A stretch of 64,000 nucleotides of DNA, from NCBI RefSeq assembly GCF_002909445.1, contig NZ_PPXC01000010.1, forward strand, positions 62,001 through 126,000, in the 5' to 3' direction. The position numbers and the translations under genes were made by a program. Shown piece after piece: positions 19,787 to 27,867 of this stretch (position 1 is its first letter; every line of letters begins with the position of its first letter). The notes beneath the pieces are model-generated. The model ran no database searches and was not told the origin of the DNA. It was given only the letters and a program-made list of their open reading frames with translations. The DNA comes from Arthrobacter glacialis. Lineage in GTDB: Bacteria; Actinomycetota; Actinomycetes; Actinomycetales; Micrococcaceae.

Positions 19787-21646
19787 CTACAGCTCCGGAG
19801 GTTGGGGCGACTCGATGATGAACCGCTCAATTTCCGTCACGTCTTGGTCTGTCAACGACATCCCCTCAGATTCCATCCGCCCCTCGTCGTCTTGTCCGAT
19901 GATCGGAGGAATCGGCCCAAACGGCGGCCGGAACGGGATGATCGGCACAATGGGTCCAACCGGCGGCCGGAAGGGGATCACCGGCACGATGGGCCCAAAG
20001 GGCGGCCGGAACGGGATGATGGGAACGATCGGCCCCACCGGAACAATCGGCCCAAAGGGCGGCCGGAACGGGATCACCGGAACAATCGGCGGAAGCGGAC
20101 GGACGGGGCGGACGATGCGGCAGCGCAGCTTGGCGATGAGCACCGCCCTGTGCGCGTCAACAAGACCGTGGCCGGTGGCGGTGTCGGGGCCAACCACGGC
20201 CACGTTGCCGAAGTTCGGATGGTTGGTTCCGGCGGTGACGTCCTGTGCCGTGGTCATGAGGATGTCCCGGATGGCCGCCGGATTCAACCGGGGGCACGTC
20301 TGTCGGATCAAGGCGCAGACTCCTGCAATCTGAGGCGCCGCAGCCGAGGTGCCACTAAAGGCAGCCCAGCCGTCATTGGTGAGCGTCTGGTCCCCGTTGG
20401 GATGCGTGCCGCCGCCGTTGCCGACGTCGATGGCGCAACCTTCCGGGATGGGCAGCATGATGTACATCGCCCGAGGCAGCATGCCGACAAGGCCCGACAC
20501 GTCGGGCACCCGCCGCCCGGCGTAGATGTTGGACATGAACCCGCTGGTGTAGTTTGAGGCACGCAGCGCCCCGTTGCGTTCGCGGTTGACGCCGCCGACG
20601 GAAATAACATCCGGATGCTGGCCCGGGAAGCCCCAGCCACCGTTGCCGGCAGAGAACACCACAGTAATTCCGCCGGAGACAGCGGCAGCGACTGCTGCCG
20701 CCAGCGCCTGGTTGGCCGCGCTCAACGGGCCGTTCTGCTGGTCCGATCCCCAACTGTTGGTAATGATGTCAGGTCCCAGGGCCACAGCGGCGTTAAAGGC
20801 CGCGGTGACGTTCACGAGTGCGCCGGTCGCCGTCGCCGTCTTGACCGGGAACAAGGTGACGTCCGGTGCCGTCGCGAAAATGTTGGCAGATTCGCCGGTA
20901 CCGTGCCCGTTCTCGTCAACTGTGGGGTCAGCCGTGCCCGGGCCCCAAGTTGTGGGCTGCACCAGGTAGCCGTGCTCGGTGAAGAACGGGTGCGTTTGAA
21001 ATCCGGTGTCAACCATGGCCACCTTGACGCCCTTGCCGGTAATACCGGAGCGATGGGGGTGTTCGGCGTTGAGCCCCACGGAAACGTCGTCGGGGACGTT
21101 CAGATGAAAATAGTTGACCGTTGGCGGCAGCGAGTCCGCCGTGTGCAGGTAGTAAGGTTCCTCGATGGCGATGCCATCGAGGACGCCCTCAAACACTGTC
21201 CCAGCCGGATCGATCAAACCAGGGATGTCCGTGTCGGCGTTGTCGATGAAAGTAGCCAACCCCTCGACACCGCCGGGCTTATGGACGGGCCGTTCCTGGG
21301 TGTAGAGGTGGGCGCCGAACGCTGAATCAAACAAAGCGCGTGAGCCGCAAAAGTTGACCATGAGATTGGTGGCCTGGAGTACTTCGAAGCCTGCCTCGCT
21401 GAGAGCCGCAATGGCTCTCTCGACAACCTCATCGTCTGAGAAATGCAGCCCGAGCGTGTCCACGGTCGGTACCAGGCCCGGAGTGAACATCGAGACTCCG
21501 CCGACGGACTGTGGCGAAGCCATGGCGAAGATGCGGTCCGGGAACTTGCTTGCCGCAGGCGGTGAGGACGCCTTCCCTTTGCCCTTTCCAGCGCCGTGGG
21601 CCGCACCAGCGCTCACGGCCTTTTTGCCTGCTGCTTTGCTAACCAT
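19787..21646 (-). CDS. Subtilisin-like (S8) serine protease with proline-rich repeat tail
   Basis: 619 residues. Catalytic triad: Asp213 in VAMVDTG, His248 in DENGHGT, Ser434 in SGTSAAAPQIAG; oxyanion Asn335 in FSAGNGG. Residues 35-165 form a propeptide-like domain. After the catalytic domain (about 200-505) comes a tail with four IPFRPP-x-G repeats (about 520-580) and an acidic end. The N-terminus is Lys/Gly/Ala-rich with no signal peptide, so the protein appears cytoplasmic, unusual for this family. ATG 21646 has GGGGAG upstream. It follows the glycosyltransferase-like gene by 40 nt and precedes the small propeptide-like gene. Confidence 0.9.
   Translation of the reverse strand: MVSKAAGKKAVSAGAAHGAGKGKGKASSPPAASKFPDRIFAMASPQSVGGVSMFTPGLVPTVDTLGLHFSDDEVVERAIAALSEAGFEVLQATNLMVNFCGSRALFDSAFGAHLYTQERPVHKPGGVEGLATFIDNADTDIPGLIDPAGTVFEGVLDGIAIEEPYYLHTADSLPPTVNYFHLNVPDDVSVGLNAEHPHRSGITGKGVKVAMVDTGFQTHPFFTEHGYLVQPTTWGPGTADPTVDENGHGTGESANIFATAPDVTLFPVKTATATGALVNVTAAFNAAVALGPDIITNSWGSDQQNGPLSAANQALAAAVAAAVSGGITVVFSAGNGGWGFPGQHPDVISVGGVNRERNGALRASNYTSGFMSNIYAGRRVPDVSGLVGMLPRAMYIMLPIPEGCAIDVGNGGGTHPNGDQTLTNDGWAAFSGTSAAAPQIAGVCALIRQTCPRLNPAAIRDILMTTAQDVTAGTNHPNFGNVAVVGPDTATGHGLVDAHRAVLIAKLRCRIVRPVRPLPPIVPVIPFRPPFGPIVPVGPIVPIIPFRPPFGPIVPVIPFRPPVGPIVPIIPFRPPFGPIPPIIGQDDEGRMESEGMSLTDQDVTEIERFIIESPQPPEL
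19900..20110. repeat. In-gene tandem repeat coding for IPFRPP units
   Basis: Degenerate repeats with core GGCGGCCGGAACGGGATG on the plus strand encode four PI(V/I)P(V/I)IPFRPP(F/V)G units at the C-terminus of the S8 protease. Length may vary between strains. Confidence 0.8.
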
Positions 21647-21685
21647 GACTCTCCCCTTACAATCGTATTTTCTTGATGATCGACG

Positions 21686-22642
21686 TCAATGACGGCTGGC
21701 GAGGCTACCGTCCAGCCAGCGGGTAATGCTCCCCTGATTGCCTGAGTAGTAGTGGCACAACGTCCACCCGGCCCTGTCCGGGTCAGTGGCGGTGAATTCC
21801 CCATTCTGGGCCACGTCGGCCGGACTGAAATCGCCGGTGCGCAGCGCGGGCAGCGCCCCCAGAGCAAGCCACGTGGCAATCTCCTCTAGGATCCATTGGT
21901 TGGCCGAGGGGAAAGGGAGGGCCCGGGCCAACTGTGTGGCGGAGGCCAGCTGGTAGGCCTGCTCGACGCCGTCGAGCATCCCAAAGCGGGCATCGGAACG
22001 GTGTCCCGGGTGCAGCGACATCCACAGCAACAGTTGCCAGGCGCACTCGATGAACCAGCCCTCCACCAGGGAAAGCTGCTCCCAGATCCGGTGGTTCAGC
22101 AACACCACGCCAGTGTTGAACGGGGGTACCGCGGCCACACCCATGGCGCTGCACAGGCGCAGCAGCGCTGGCTCGTCAAGAAACACGGCGTCCGGACCGT
22201 GGTGGCTGCGCGAGCTGTGAACCTCCTCGCGGGCCACAATGTCGGGCTCCCGGTAGGCCCGAATCAGGTGATCGACGTCGGCCCGGAAAATTGTGTCACA
22301 GTCGCAGTACAGCACCTGCTGTGCCGGGGTGTGTGCCAGCCACGAGTTGTTCAGGAACTTGTGCAGCGCAGGGTACCGGGCCAAAACGGGCCAGCCACGG
22401 GGACACAGCTCCGCCAACCGGCGGGAGTAGTCGCCCTGCAGCTGGAGCCAGGCGCGTTGTTCAGCGCAGATCCGGACAAGGTGCGGGGTGGGGGTGCCGT
22501 ACAGGAAGACGACGACGGCAATGCTCCCGTTGTGGCGGCGAAGGCTGGCCAGGCTGCGCTCGAGTTGGCGCAACAACGGGTCGGTTCTGTCGCCGTCGGC
22601 CAATGAGACTGAATAACAAACTAGGCGCTCAGTCTGGTCCAT
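21686..22642 (-). CDS. Glycosyltransferase-like protein (GT-A fold, DxD motif)
   Basis: 318 residues from ATG 22642 (GGAGG 5 nt upstream). Starts with RLVCYSVSLADGDRTDPLLRQLERSLASLRRH and reaches VLYCDCDTIFRADVDHL, where Asp114 and Asp116 form the DxD metal/nucleotide-sugar site of GT-A enzymes. PPFNTGVVLLNHRIWEQL near 215 is also typical of GT8/nucleotid_trans-type enzymes. The donor and acceptor cannot be deduced. It is the first large gene of the leftward protease operon. A longer open frame up to 22945 is rejected because its extra residues look non-coding. Confidence 0.72.
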   Translation of the reverse strand: MDQTERLVCYSVSLADGDRTDPLLRQLERSLASLRRHNGSIAVVVFLYGTPTPHLVRICAEQRAWLQLQGDYSRRLAELCPRGWPVLARYPALHKFLNNSWLAHTPAQQVLYCDCDTIFRADVDHLIRAYREPDIVAREEVHSSRSHHGPDAVFLDEPALLRLCSAMGVAAVPPFNTGVVLLNHRIWEQLSLVEGWFIECAWQLLLWMSLHPGHRSDARFGMLDGVEQAYQLASATQLARALPFPSANQWILEEIATWLALGALPALRTGDFSPADVAQNGEFTATDPDRAGWTLCHYYSGNQGSITRWLDGSLASRH

Positions 22643-22779
22643 CAGGTCCTCCAGAAAACCCATCCAACGGTGCCGCGTGCCAGCGATTTTGAACCCGCCG
22701 CTGTACTGACAAGCATCCTCGGTGCGATCCCCGGCCGTCAAGAAATAATTGCACGCACTAGGTTCCCGACGACGGGACG

Positions 22780-22857
22780 TCAGCCATCCGGGCAGGGCAG
22801 GCGCTGCTGGCGCAGCCAAGTCGCCAAGCCCAGGGAGTCGAAGAATTCCGGGCGCAT
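22780..22857 (-). CDS. Candidate 25-residue peptide gene with strong RBS
   Basis: ATG 22857 is preceded by AGGGAGG with a 6-nt spacer, one of the best ribosome-binding sites in the region. The peptide begins MRPEFFDSLGLATWL and ends RQQRLPCPDG, with a single Cys near the C-terminus. It lies upstream of the glycosyltransferase-like gene on the same strand. It could be a leader peptide, a precursor for the downstream modifying enzymes, or a chance ORF. An in-frame GTG at 22923 would lengthen it to 47 residues but lacks a spaced RBS. Confidence 0.35.
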   Translation of the reverse strand: MRPEFFDSLGLATWLRQQRLPCPDG

Positions 22858-23135
22858 GGTTGTCCTCCCTGCGGCGTCCACGGCAAAAGCTGCCAAAGCC
22901 AATGACCCAGCGGGCGCACCCACGTGCCTTTTGGGCCCAGGGCAAGGGTGAGTTTTCCGGCGTCGAGCGTCATGGCAGTTCCTGCGCCCAAGACGAACAC
23001 ACCTGAGTGTCCCCGGCCAACCCGGCCTCCGGGCTGGGTGCCCACAGTGAAGCCAAATCCGTCATTGCATGGGCGCTGGTCGGGGAAGGCCGAATCTTCC
23101 GCGCAACCCTCACCACCCTTGGTGACGTGCGACAC

Positions 23136-23151
23136 GTTACTGATTGGTAAC
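23136..23151. promoter_or_regulatory. Probable operator GTTACTGATTGGTAAC upstream of acyl-CoA dehydrogenase
   Basis: Inverted repeat GTTAC-N6-GTAAC 44 nt before the ATG; 13 of 16 bases equal the site at 651-666. Its position near the promoter fits a repressor of fatty-acid catabolism. Confidence 0.6.
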
Positions 23152-23195
23152 AAATACCTTCCACAAAGCGATTCCCCCGGGGTACGCTGGCGTTT

Positions 23196-24995
23196 ATGAG
23201 CCAATACCAGCCCCCCATTGCCGACATTGCCTTCGCCCTGGAACACGTCGTGGGGTACCCAGACCTGGCCAAACTGCCCGGCTTCGAGCACGCTGACCTT
23301 GAAACTGTGGTGGAACTTCTTGAGCAGTGCGGGGAGTTCATGGCCGAGGTGGTGGCGCCCACCAACCGCCGGGGCGACACGGAAGGATCACGCCTGCTGC
23401 CCGGCGGTGCGGTCGTCACGCCCAGCGGGTTCAAGGAGGTCTACCAGCAGTACGTCGACGCCGGGTGGGGCTCGGTGCCACTGCCGGAGGAGTATGGCGG
23501 CGGCGGATTCCCCCGCACGGTAGGCCTTGTCATCCAGGAGCTCATGACCAGCGCCAACATGGCGTTCTCGCTGTGCCCGCTGCTGACCCAGGGCGCCATT
23601 GAGGCCCTGCTGCACTACGGCGACGACGCACTCAAGCAGCGCTACCTGCCCAAGATGATCAGCGGGGAATGGACCGGCACCATGAACCTGACCGAACCTG
23701 CGGCCGGGTCCGACGTCGGGGCTCTCACCACCCGTGCGGTGCCCCGGGCCGACGGCAGCTACGCCATCACCGGGCAAAAGATCTTCATCACCTACGGCGA
23801 TCACGACATGGCTGACCAGATTGTCCATCTGGTGCTGGCACGCACGCCTGGCGCCCCGGAAGGAACCCGCGGCATCTCCTGCTTCATTGTGCCCAAATTC
23901 CTGATCAACGACGACGGTTCGCTGGGCGAGCGCAACACCGTCCAGACGGTTTCCCTTGAGCACAAGATGGGCATCCACGCCTCCCCCACCTGCGTACTTT
24001 CATACGAGGACGCCACCGGATATCTCATCGGAGAAGAGAACCTGGGCATGCGCATCATGTTTGTCATGATGAACAGTGCCCGCCTCGGGGTTGGGGTGCA
24101 GGGCCTGGCCGTTGCGGAACGGGCCTACCAGCAGTCCCTCGCCTATGCGCAGGAGCGCAGGCAAGGACGTGCCATCGGCGCATCCGGGACCAGTTCGGCC
24201 ATCATCGAATTCCCCGATGTGCGGCGCATGTTGCTGACCCAGCGCGCCCATCTGGCCGCCATGCGTTACCTCATGCTGCTCGACGCCAGCTATGTGGACA
24301 AGAGCACCCACGATCCAGACCCGGCCGTGCGTGCACGGGCAGCCGAGATCGTAGGGCTGCTCACCCCCATTTGCAAGTCATTCGGCACAGACCTGGGCAA
24401 CGAGCTGACCTCGCTTGCCCTCCAAATTCAAGGCGGCATGGGCTTCATCGAGGAAACCGGGGCCGCCCAGCACGTGCGCGATATTCGGATAGCCGCCATC
24501 TACGAGGGCACCAACGGAATCCAGGCCGCGGACCTGGTGGGGCGCAAGCTCGGCATCCGCGGCGGGGCATCCGTCCTGGAGTTCATCGCCACCATGCGTG
24601 AGCTTGAAACCGAGCTGTCCCAGGCCGGTCCGGAGTTCGGCAGTATCGCGGCGGAACTTGGCCGGCAGTTTGACGCCCTTGAGGAGGCCACCCACTGGAT
24701 GCTGCGCACGGGCGCCACTGACCCCAATGCAGCCCTCTCCGGTTCGACGCCGTTCCTGCGCATGTGGGGGCTGTGCACCGGCGCGTGGATGCTGGCCCGG
24801 GCGGCCCTGGCTGCCGCCGCCACGAACGACGCCGCACTGGCGCAGAGCCAGCTGGTGCTGGCACGATTCTACGCGGAGCAACTGCTCCCGGCGTCGGCCG
24901 GTTTGCTGGGAGCCGCCACAGCCGGTTCTCACGACTTGTTTGGCTTGGACGCGCACCAGCTCGCTGGCGTTGCCAGTCCTCGGATTCGGATCTAG
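23196..24995 (+). CDS. Acyl-CoA dehydrogenase (long FadE5/DmdC-like type)
   Basis: 599 residues, about 200 longer than classical acyl-CoA dehydrogenases, matching the DmdC/FadE5 group with an extra C-terminal helical domain. FAD-dependent alpha,beta-desaturation of acyl-CoA. MNLTEPAAGSDVGAL near 165 is the FAD/substrate loop; the catalytic base is Glu437 in YEGTNGIQ. Substrate (medium/long fatty acyl-CoA or methylthiopropionyl-CoA) cannot be fixed. No strong RBS precedes ATG 23196. The upstream operator is shared with the acyl-CoA synthetase at 0.7 kb, supporting a role in fatty-acid oxidation. Confidence 0.93.
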   Translation: MSQYQPPIADIAFALEHVVGYPDLAKLPGFEHADLETVVELLEQCGEFMAEVVAPTNRRGDTEGSRLLPGGAVVTPSGFKEVYQQYVDAGWGSVPLPEEYGGGGFPRTVGLVIQELMTSANMAFSLCPLLTQGAIEALLHYGDDALKQRYLPKMISGEWTGTMNLTEPAAGSDVGALTTRAVPRADGSYAITGQKIFITYGDHDMADQIVHLVLARTPGAPEGTRGISCFIVPKFLINDDGSLGERNTVQTVSLEHKMGIHASPTCVLSYEDATGYLIGEENLGMRIMFVMMNSARLGVGVQGLAVAERAYQQSLAYAQERRQGRAIGASGTSSAIIEFPDVRRMLLTQRAHLAAMRYLMLLDASYVDKSTHDPDPAVRARAAEIVGLLTPICKSFGTDLGNELTSLALQIQGGMGFIEETGAAQHVRDIRIAAIYEGTNGIQAADLVGRKLGIRGGASVLEFIATMRELETELSQAGPEFGSIAAELGRQFDALEEATHWMLRTGATDPNAALSGSTPFLRMWGLCTGAWMLARAALAAAATNDAALAQSQLVLARFYAEQLLPASAGLLGAATAGSHDLFGLDAHQLAGVASPRIRI

Positions 24996-25008
24996 CAACC
25001 ACCCTCGT

Positions 25009-25240
25009 CTAGGGTGCTGTCGCCTTCAGGTTGTCCAGCAGCACCGTCAGCGGTGCGTTGTTGGCGGTGCCGGAGAGGTAGCTTGCAAAGCCCACGCTGC
25101 CTGGGCCTTGCAGGGCTGCCGTCGTGTCTGTGATGCTGCGCTGCCATGTGGCTGGCTTGGGACGTCCCTGTTCCCACACTCTGGCCCTGATGGTGGTGGG
25201 CGACGTTCCGGTCACCTGCAAGGATGGCCGCCAGGGGCCC
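25009..25240 (-). pseudogene. C-terminal remnant of a secreted multidomain (LamG/PKD-type) protein
   Basis: The reverse strand, ending at TAG 25009, reads as a coherent domain end: VTGTSPTTIRARVW, then PATWQRSITDTTAALQ, then YLSGTANNAPLTVLLDNL. This matches the last 75 residues of concanavalin-like domains found at the end of large PKD-containing secreted proteins of actinobacteria. Upstream the frame loses protein character and there is no start or signal peptide. It is therefore a 3' gene fragment left after deletion or rearrangement. It also accounts for most of the 359-bp gap between the acyl-CoA dehydrogenase and the GyrI-like gene. Confidence 0.6.
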
Positions 25241-25354
25241 AGAGAGGGCCCGCCCCCACGAGCAACACAATAATGGCCAGCTCCGCTGTCAAGATTCGAC
25301 AGTTGCTCCTGACGCACTCCAACGAACACATTTCCGGATGCCGGAAGACACTTT

Positions 25355-25981
25355 TCAGTGGCGAACCACGGGTTGCCGCAAGATGGTTTTGAGTTTGTCA
25401 GGCGCTGCACGGCGGGGGTCACCGAGATAAATTTCGTGGTGCTTGCCGTTGAACACCAATCCGTTCTCCGGCATGAAGTGATCGTGCAAACGGGCCAAGG
25501 TGGGGGCCTCGTCGTCGTACGGGCCAATATGGAGGATCTGCACGCACAATCCCTCGTTCAGGTCCATGACACGCAACTGGGCCAGGCCGGGCAAGGTTTT
25601 CTTCGCAGAAGCCTGCTCGACGGCGGCCGCCACCATGTCCGGAGTGATCCAGTCGGGTTGGCTGATCATCATGGTCCAGTCCCACTGGTCCTTGTCCCCG
25701 GCCGTGAACGCGCCCATGTCCGCAGCCCACCAGAGTCCCTCCAAAGGGGCCACAACAAAGTCACGCCCGAGCACGTTCTTGCTGGCGAACTTCACTCCAT
25801 AAGCCGTTGAGTAGAGGGCCTCGAGAGCCTCCGTATATGCGGAGGAGGTTCCGGGCTTGCCATGCCCGTCAATCGCAAGGTACTGAACCGGGGGCACCTC
25901 AACCAGGGAAAAGTCCTTGGCGCTGGGCGCAAAGAGCTCCTTATAAGCTTTCTTGACGTCAAATTTGTCCATCTCAGGCAT
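25355..25981 (-). CDS. GyrI-like small-molecule-binding domain protein
   Basis: 208 residues from ATG 25981, chosen for GGAG 6 nt upstream; ATG 25972 is also possible. The whole chain resembles stand-alone GyrI-like/SOUL-fold proteins of actinobacteria beginning DKFDVKKAYKELFAPSAKDFSLVEVPPVQYLAIDGHG, with DWTMMISQPDWIT and HDHFMPENGLVFNGKHHEIYLGDPRRA near the end. No DNA-binding domain. Family members bind or hydrolyse small hydrophobic compounds; the ligand here is unknown. Confidence 0.85.
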   Translation of the reverse strand: MPEMDKFDVKKAYKELFAPSAKDFSLVEVPPVQYLAIDGHGKPGTSSAYTEALEALYSTAYGVKFASKNVLGRDFVVAPLEGLWWAADMGAFTAGDKDQWDWTMMISQPDWITPDMVAAAVEQASAKKTLPGLAQLRVMDLNEGLCVQILHIGPYDDEAPTLARLHDHFMPENGLVFNGKHHEIYLGDPRRAAPDKLKTILRQPVVRH

Positions 25982-26068
25982 CCTCTTCTCCGGCACAGGC
26001 CCCTGCTGCGGCACAGTCGTTGATGTCCAGTCTAGGATCATGCCAACCGCAACTAGCCAAGGAGTGCT

Positions 26069-26767
26069 GTGCCGACCACATCAACGTCCGTCGTCCGGCC
26101 GCTATGGTGGGGGTTTGTCCCCTACATCGTAGTGTCGATAGTCCACGTCGCCGCGCGCTTCGCCGCTCATGATGCGCTGGCAGATCCCACCAAATTGTTA
26201 CTCATGCCTGCTCTAATGCTTGCAGTATTCTGGGGCTGGCACCGGCTCGGCGCCCCGCACGCTCGTGGCTTGTTGTTGGCAGGTTTACTGTTCTCCTGGC
26301 TGGGCGACGGCGCTGGCACCTTCTTTCCCCTCGCCCCCACCCTGCCACTGATGCTCCTCTTCTTTGGGGTGGCGCACCTGTGCTACATGCGGGCGTTTTG
26401 GCAACACTTAGCCGTCAAGAAACTGTCGTGTTGGGCATTCTCCTTCGCCGCATGGTGGCTGGTGCTGGTGATAGTTATCGGACCCAGAGCGGGAGGGTTG
26501 ATCATCGCAGTGGCGATGTACGGCGTCGTACTGGGCGGAACAGCTGCCCTCTCGACTCGCTGCCACCCCCTGGTCATGTGCGGTGGCCTGTTCTTCCTCG
26601 CCTCGGACACCATCTTGTCCTTCCGCATCTTTGCCCTTGAACTCATGCCGGACTGGACCAGCGGCATGGTCATGCTCACGTACACGGTGGGCCAAGGCCT
26701 CATAGCGGCCGGGGCGCTGCTCACCGTGCGCCGCCGTGCCGCGCTCGCGCAAGGGCTCAGAACTTAA
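26069..26767 (+). CDS. YhhN/TMEM86-family membrane protein (lysoplasmalogenase-like)
   Basis: 232 residues, about eight hydrophobic helices. Family landmarks: a Lys-containing PTKLLLMPALMLAV helix, LLFSWLGDGAGTFF with conserved Asp, GVAHLCYMRAFW and LFFLASDTILSF with a second Asp; these acidic residues are conserved in lysoplasmalogenases, which cleave vinyl-ether lysophospholipids. In bacteria the substrate is uncertain. GTG start at 26069 with AAGGAG 5 nt upstream. Its 3' end overlaps the convergent pseudogene by 11 nt. Confidence 0.85.
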   Translation: MPTTSTSVVRPLWWGFVPYIVVSIVHVAARFAAHDALADPTKLLLMPALMLAVFWGWHRLGAPHARGLLLAGLLFSWLGDGAGTFFPLAPTLPLMLLFFGVAHLCYMRAFWQHLAVKKLSCWAFSFAAWWLVLVIVIGPRAGGLIIAVAMYGVVLGGTAALSTRCHPLVMCGGLFFLASDTILSFRIFALELMPDWTSGMVMLTYTVGQGLIAAGALLTVRRRAALAQGLRT

Positions 26768-27663
26768 CTCGATCAAGCTCCCGCAGCAGCCTGGGACGGT
26801 TGCGGTTCCGCTCTCGCAGCGAGGCAACGAGCCCGGCAGTGGCTTCCGGGCGACCGGCAACCGCAGCGATGGCGCGATGTTTGCGCAGCCGCGCCACTGC
26901 CATTTTGTAATTGCGCACCTCAGCCACGGTGAGGCCGGCCTCGACGATGCTTTCCAGCACGGGCAGGACGGCGACAGGGTCATGCACCTGATAGGCGGCG
27001 ATGAGCCGATCCCACAGCTCTGTTCTGGCCAGGTCCAGCCGATGCGCCTCCGTCCACGCCAGCGGCACATTGTGAAGTGTCTCCAACGGGAACTCAATGT
27101 AGTCGTCAGGGCGAGCGGCCAAGGCAACCAAGACATCCGCTTCCTGTGGCGGCCATGCCCCTGAAGCGACAGCGTGGAGTCGGTTTGCAGTGCCCAAGCG
27201 TGGCCACCGCTCAAAGAGCGTGCGGCGAGCATCTAGCTCTTCCTCTCCCCGGTGTTCGTGCAACAGCTGACACCAGTACTCCCCTGCAGCCTCGGCCTGG
27301 TGGCTTTCCTCCAAGTGCGGGCGCGTAGTTGACTGGGTCAGGCTGGACGTAGTCTTGCCCGTCGCCGAACTGGAACGTGATCAGCCACCCGATCAACTTT
27401 GCCGTTGTTGGCGGTGCTTCCCTGCACAGCTCGGCATGGAGTTCCAGCAGGTGGCAGAAGACGTCGCTGATGCTGCCGTTGGAGTCATCGGCACGCAAGA
27501 GAACACTGCCCATCGCGGTGAGGGCTTTTTGTACCACCGGCACCACCGCCGCCGCACCCTCATGCTCCCGGGCCTGTTCCAGCACCCCAACACCTTCCCA
27601 AGCTTGGGCGCAATAGCGATCGACAGCATCCCAGCGGAATAGGTTGGCCCGGCTGCGAAACAT
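26757..27663 (-). pseudogene. Frameshifted, N-terminally truncated hypothetical gene (DUF6880-like)
   Basis: Two reverse-strand frames make one protein. From ATG 27663 the first runs FRSRANLFRWDAVDRYC..LIGWLITFQFGDGQDYVQPDPVNYAPAL and then degenerates; the second, from about 27305 down to 26757, continues ESHQAEAAGEYWCQLLHEHRG..PRLGTANRLHAVA to the stop. The join at about 27300-27320 sits in a GGAGGAAAG run, consistent with a single-base indel. Relatives known to me carry a further N-terminal region that is absent here, so it is probably non-functional; sequencing error is the alternative for the frameshift. Confidence 0.6.
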
Positions 27664-27867
27664 TGGCAGCACCTGCTGCGCTAAATTTTTCTCGTGCCCC
27701 CTTTCATTCGCCCCTGCCGGACTCCCGTCCAGCGACCCGCAGCACGGCGGACCGCCCCGGTTGCGCTGCCTCGCTAGGATGGGCACAGCCATATTTGTGG
27801 ATCCCAAGGCGGCAGCTCGGACAAGAACAATTCAGGCCATGACCAGCACAAGCTAAGGAGCAGGACA

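Larger units (their letters stand above)
22643..23195. other. 553-bp divergent intergenic region holding small ORFs and the acyl-CoA dehydrogenase promoter
   Basis: Between the leftward glycosyltransferase-like gene and the rightward acyl-CoA dehydrogenase. It contains the short ORF at 22780-22857, an overlapping 72-codon frame at 22758-22975 with only a weak AGGA site, and the GTTAC-N6-GTAAC operator at 23136-23151. Unusually long for this gene-dense stretch. Confidence 0.55.

Noticed and set aside
19900-20110. Repeats that could suggest a CRISPR array
   Set aside because: They encode the IPFRPP repeats of the S8 protease in frame; units are degenerate and have no unique spacers.
22758-23291. 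177-codon minus-strand frame overlapping the start of the acyl-CoA dehydrogenase
   Set aside because: It would overlap the dehydrogenase start and promoter; only its last part (from 22975) could be considered, and that has a weak RBS.
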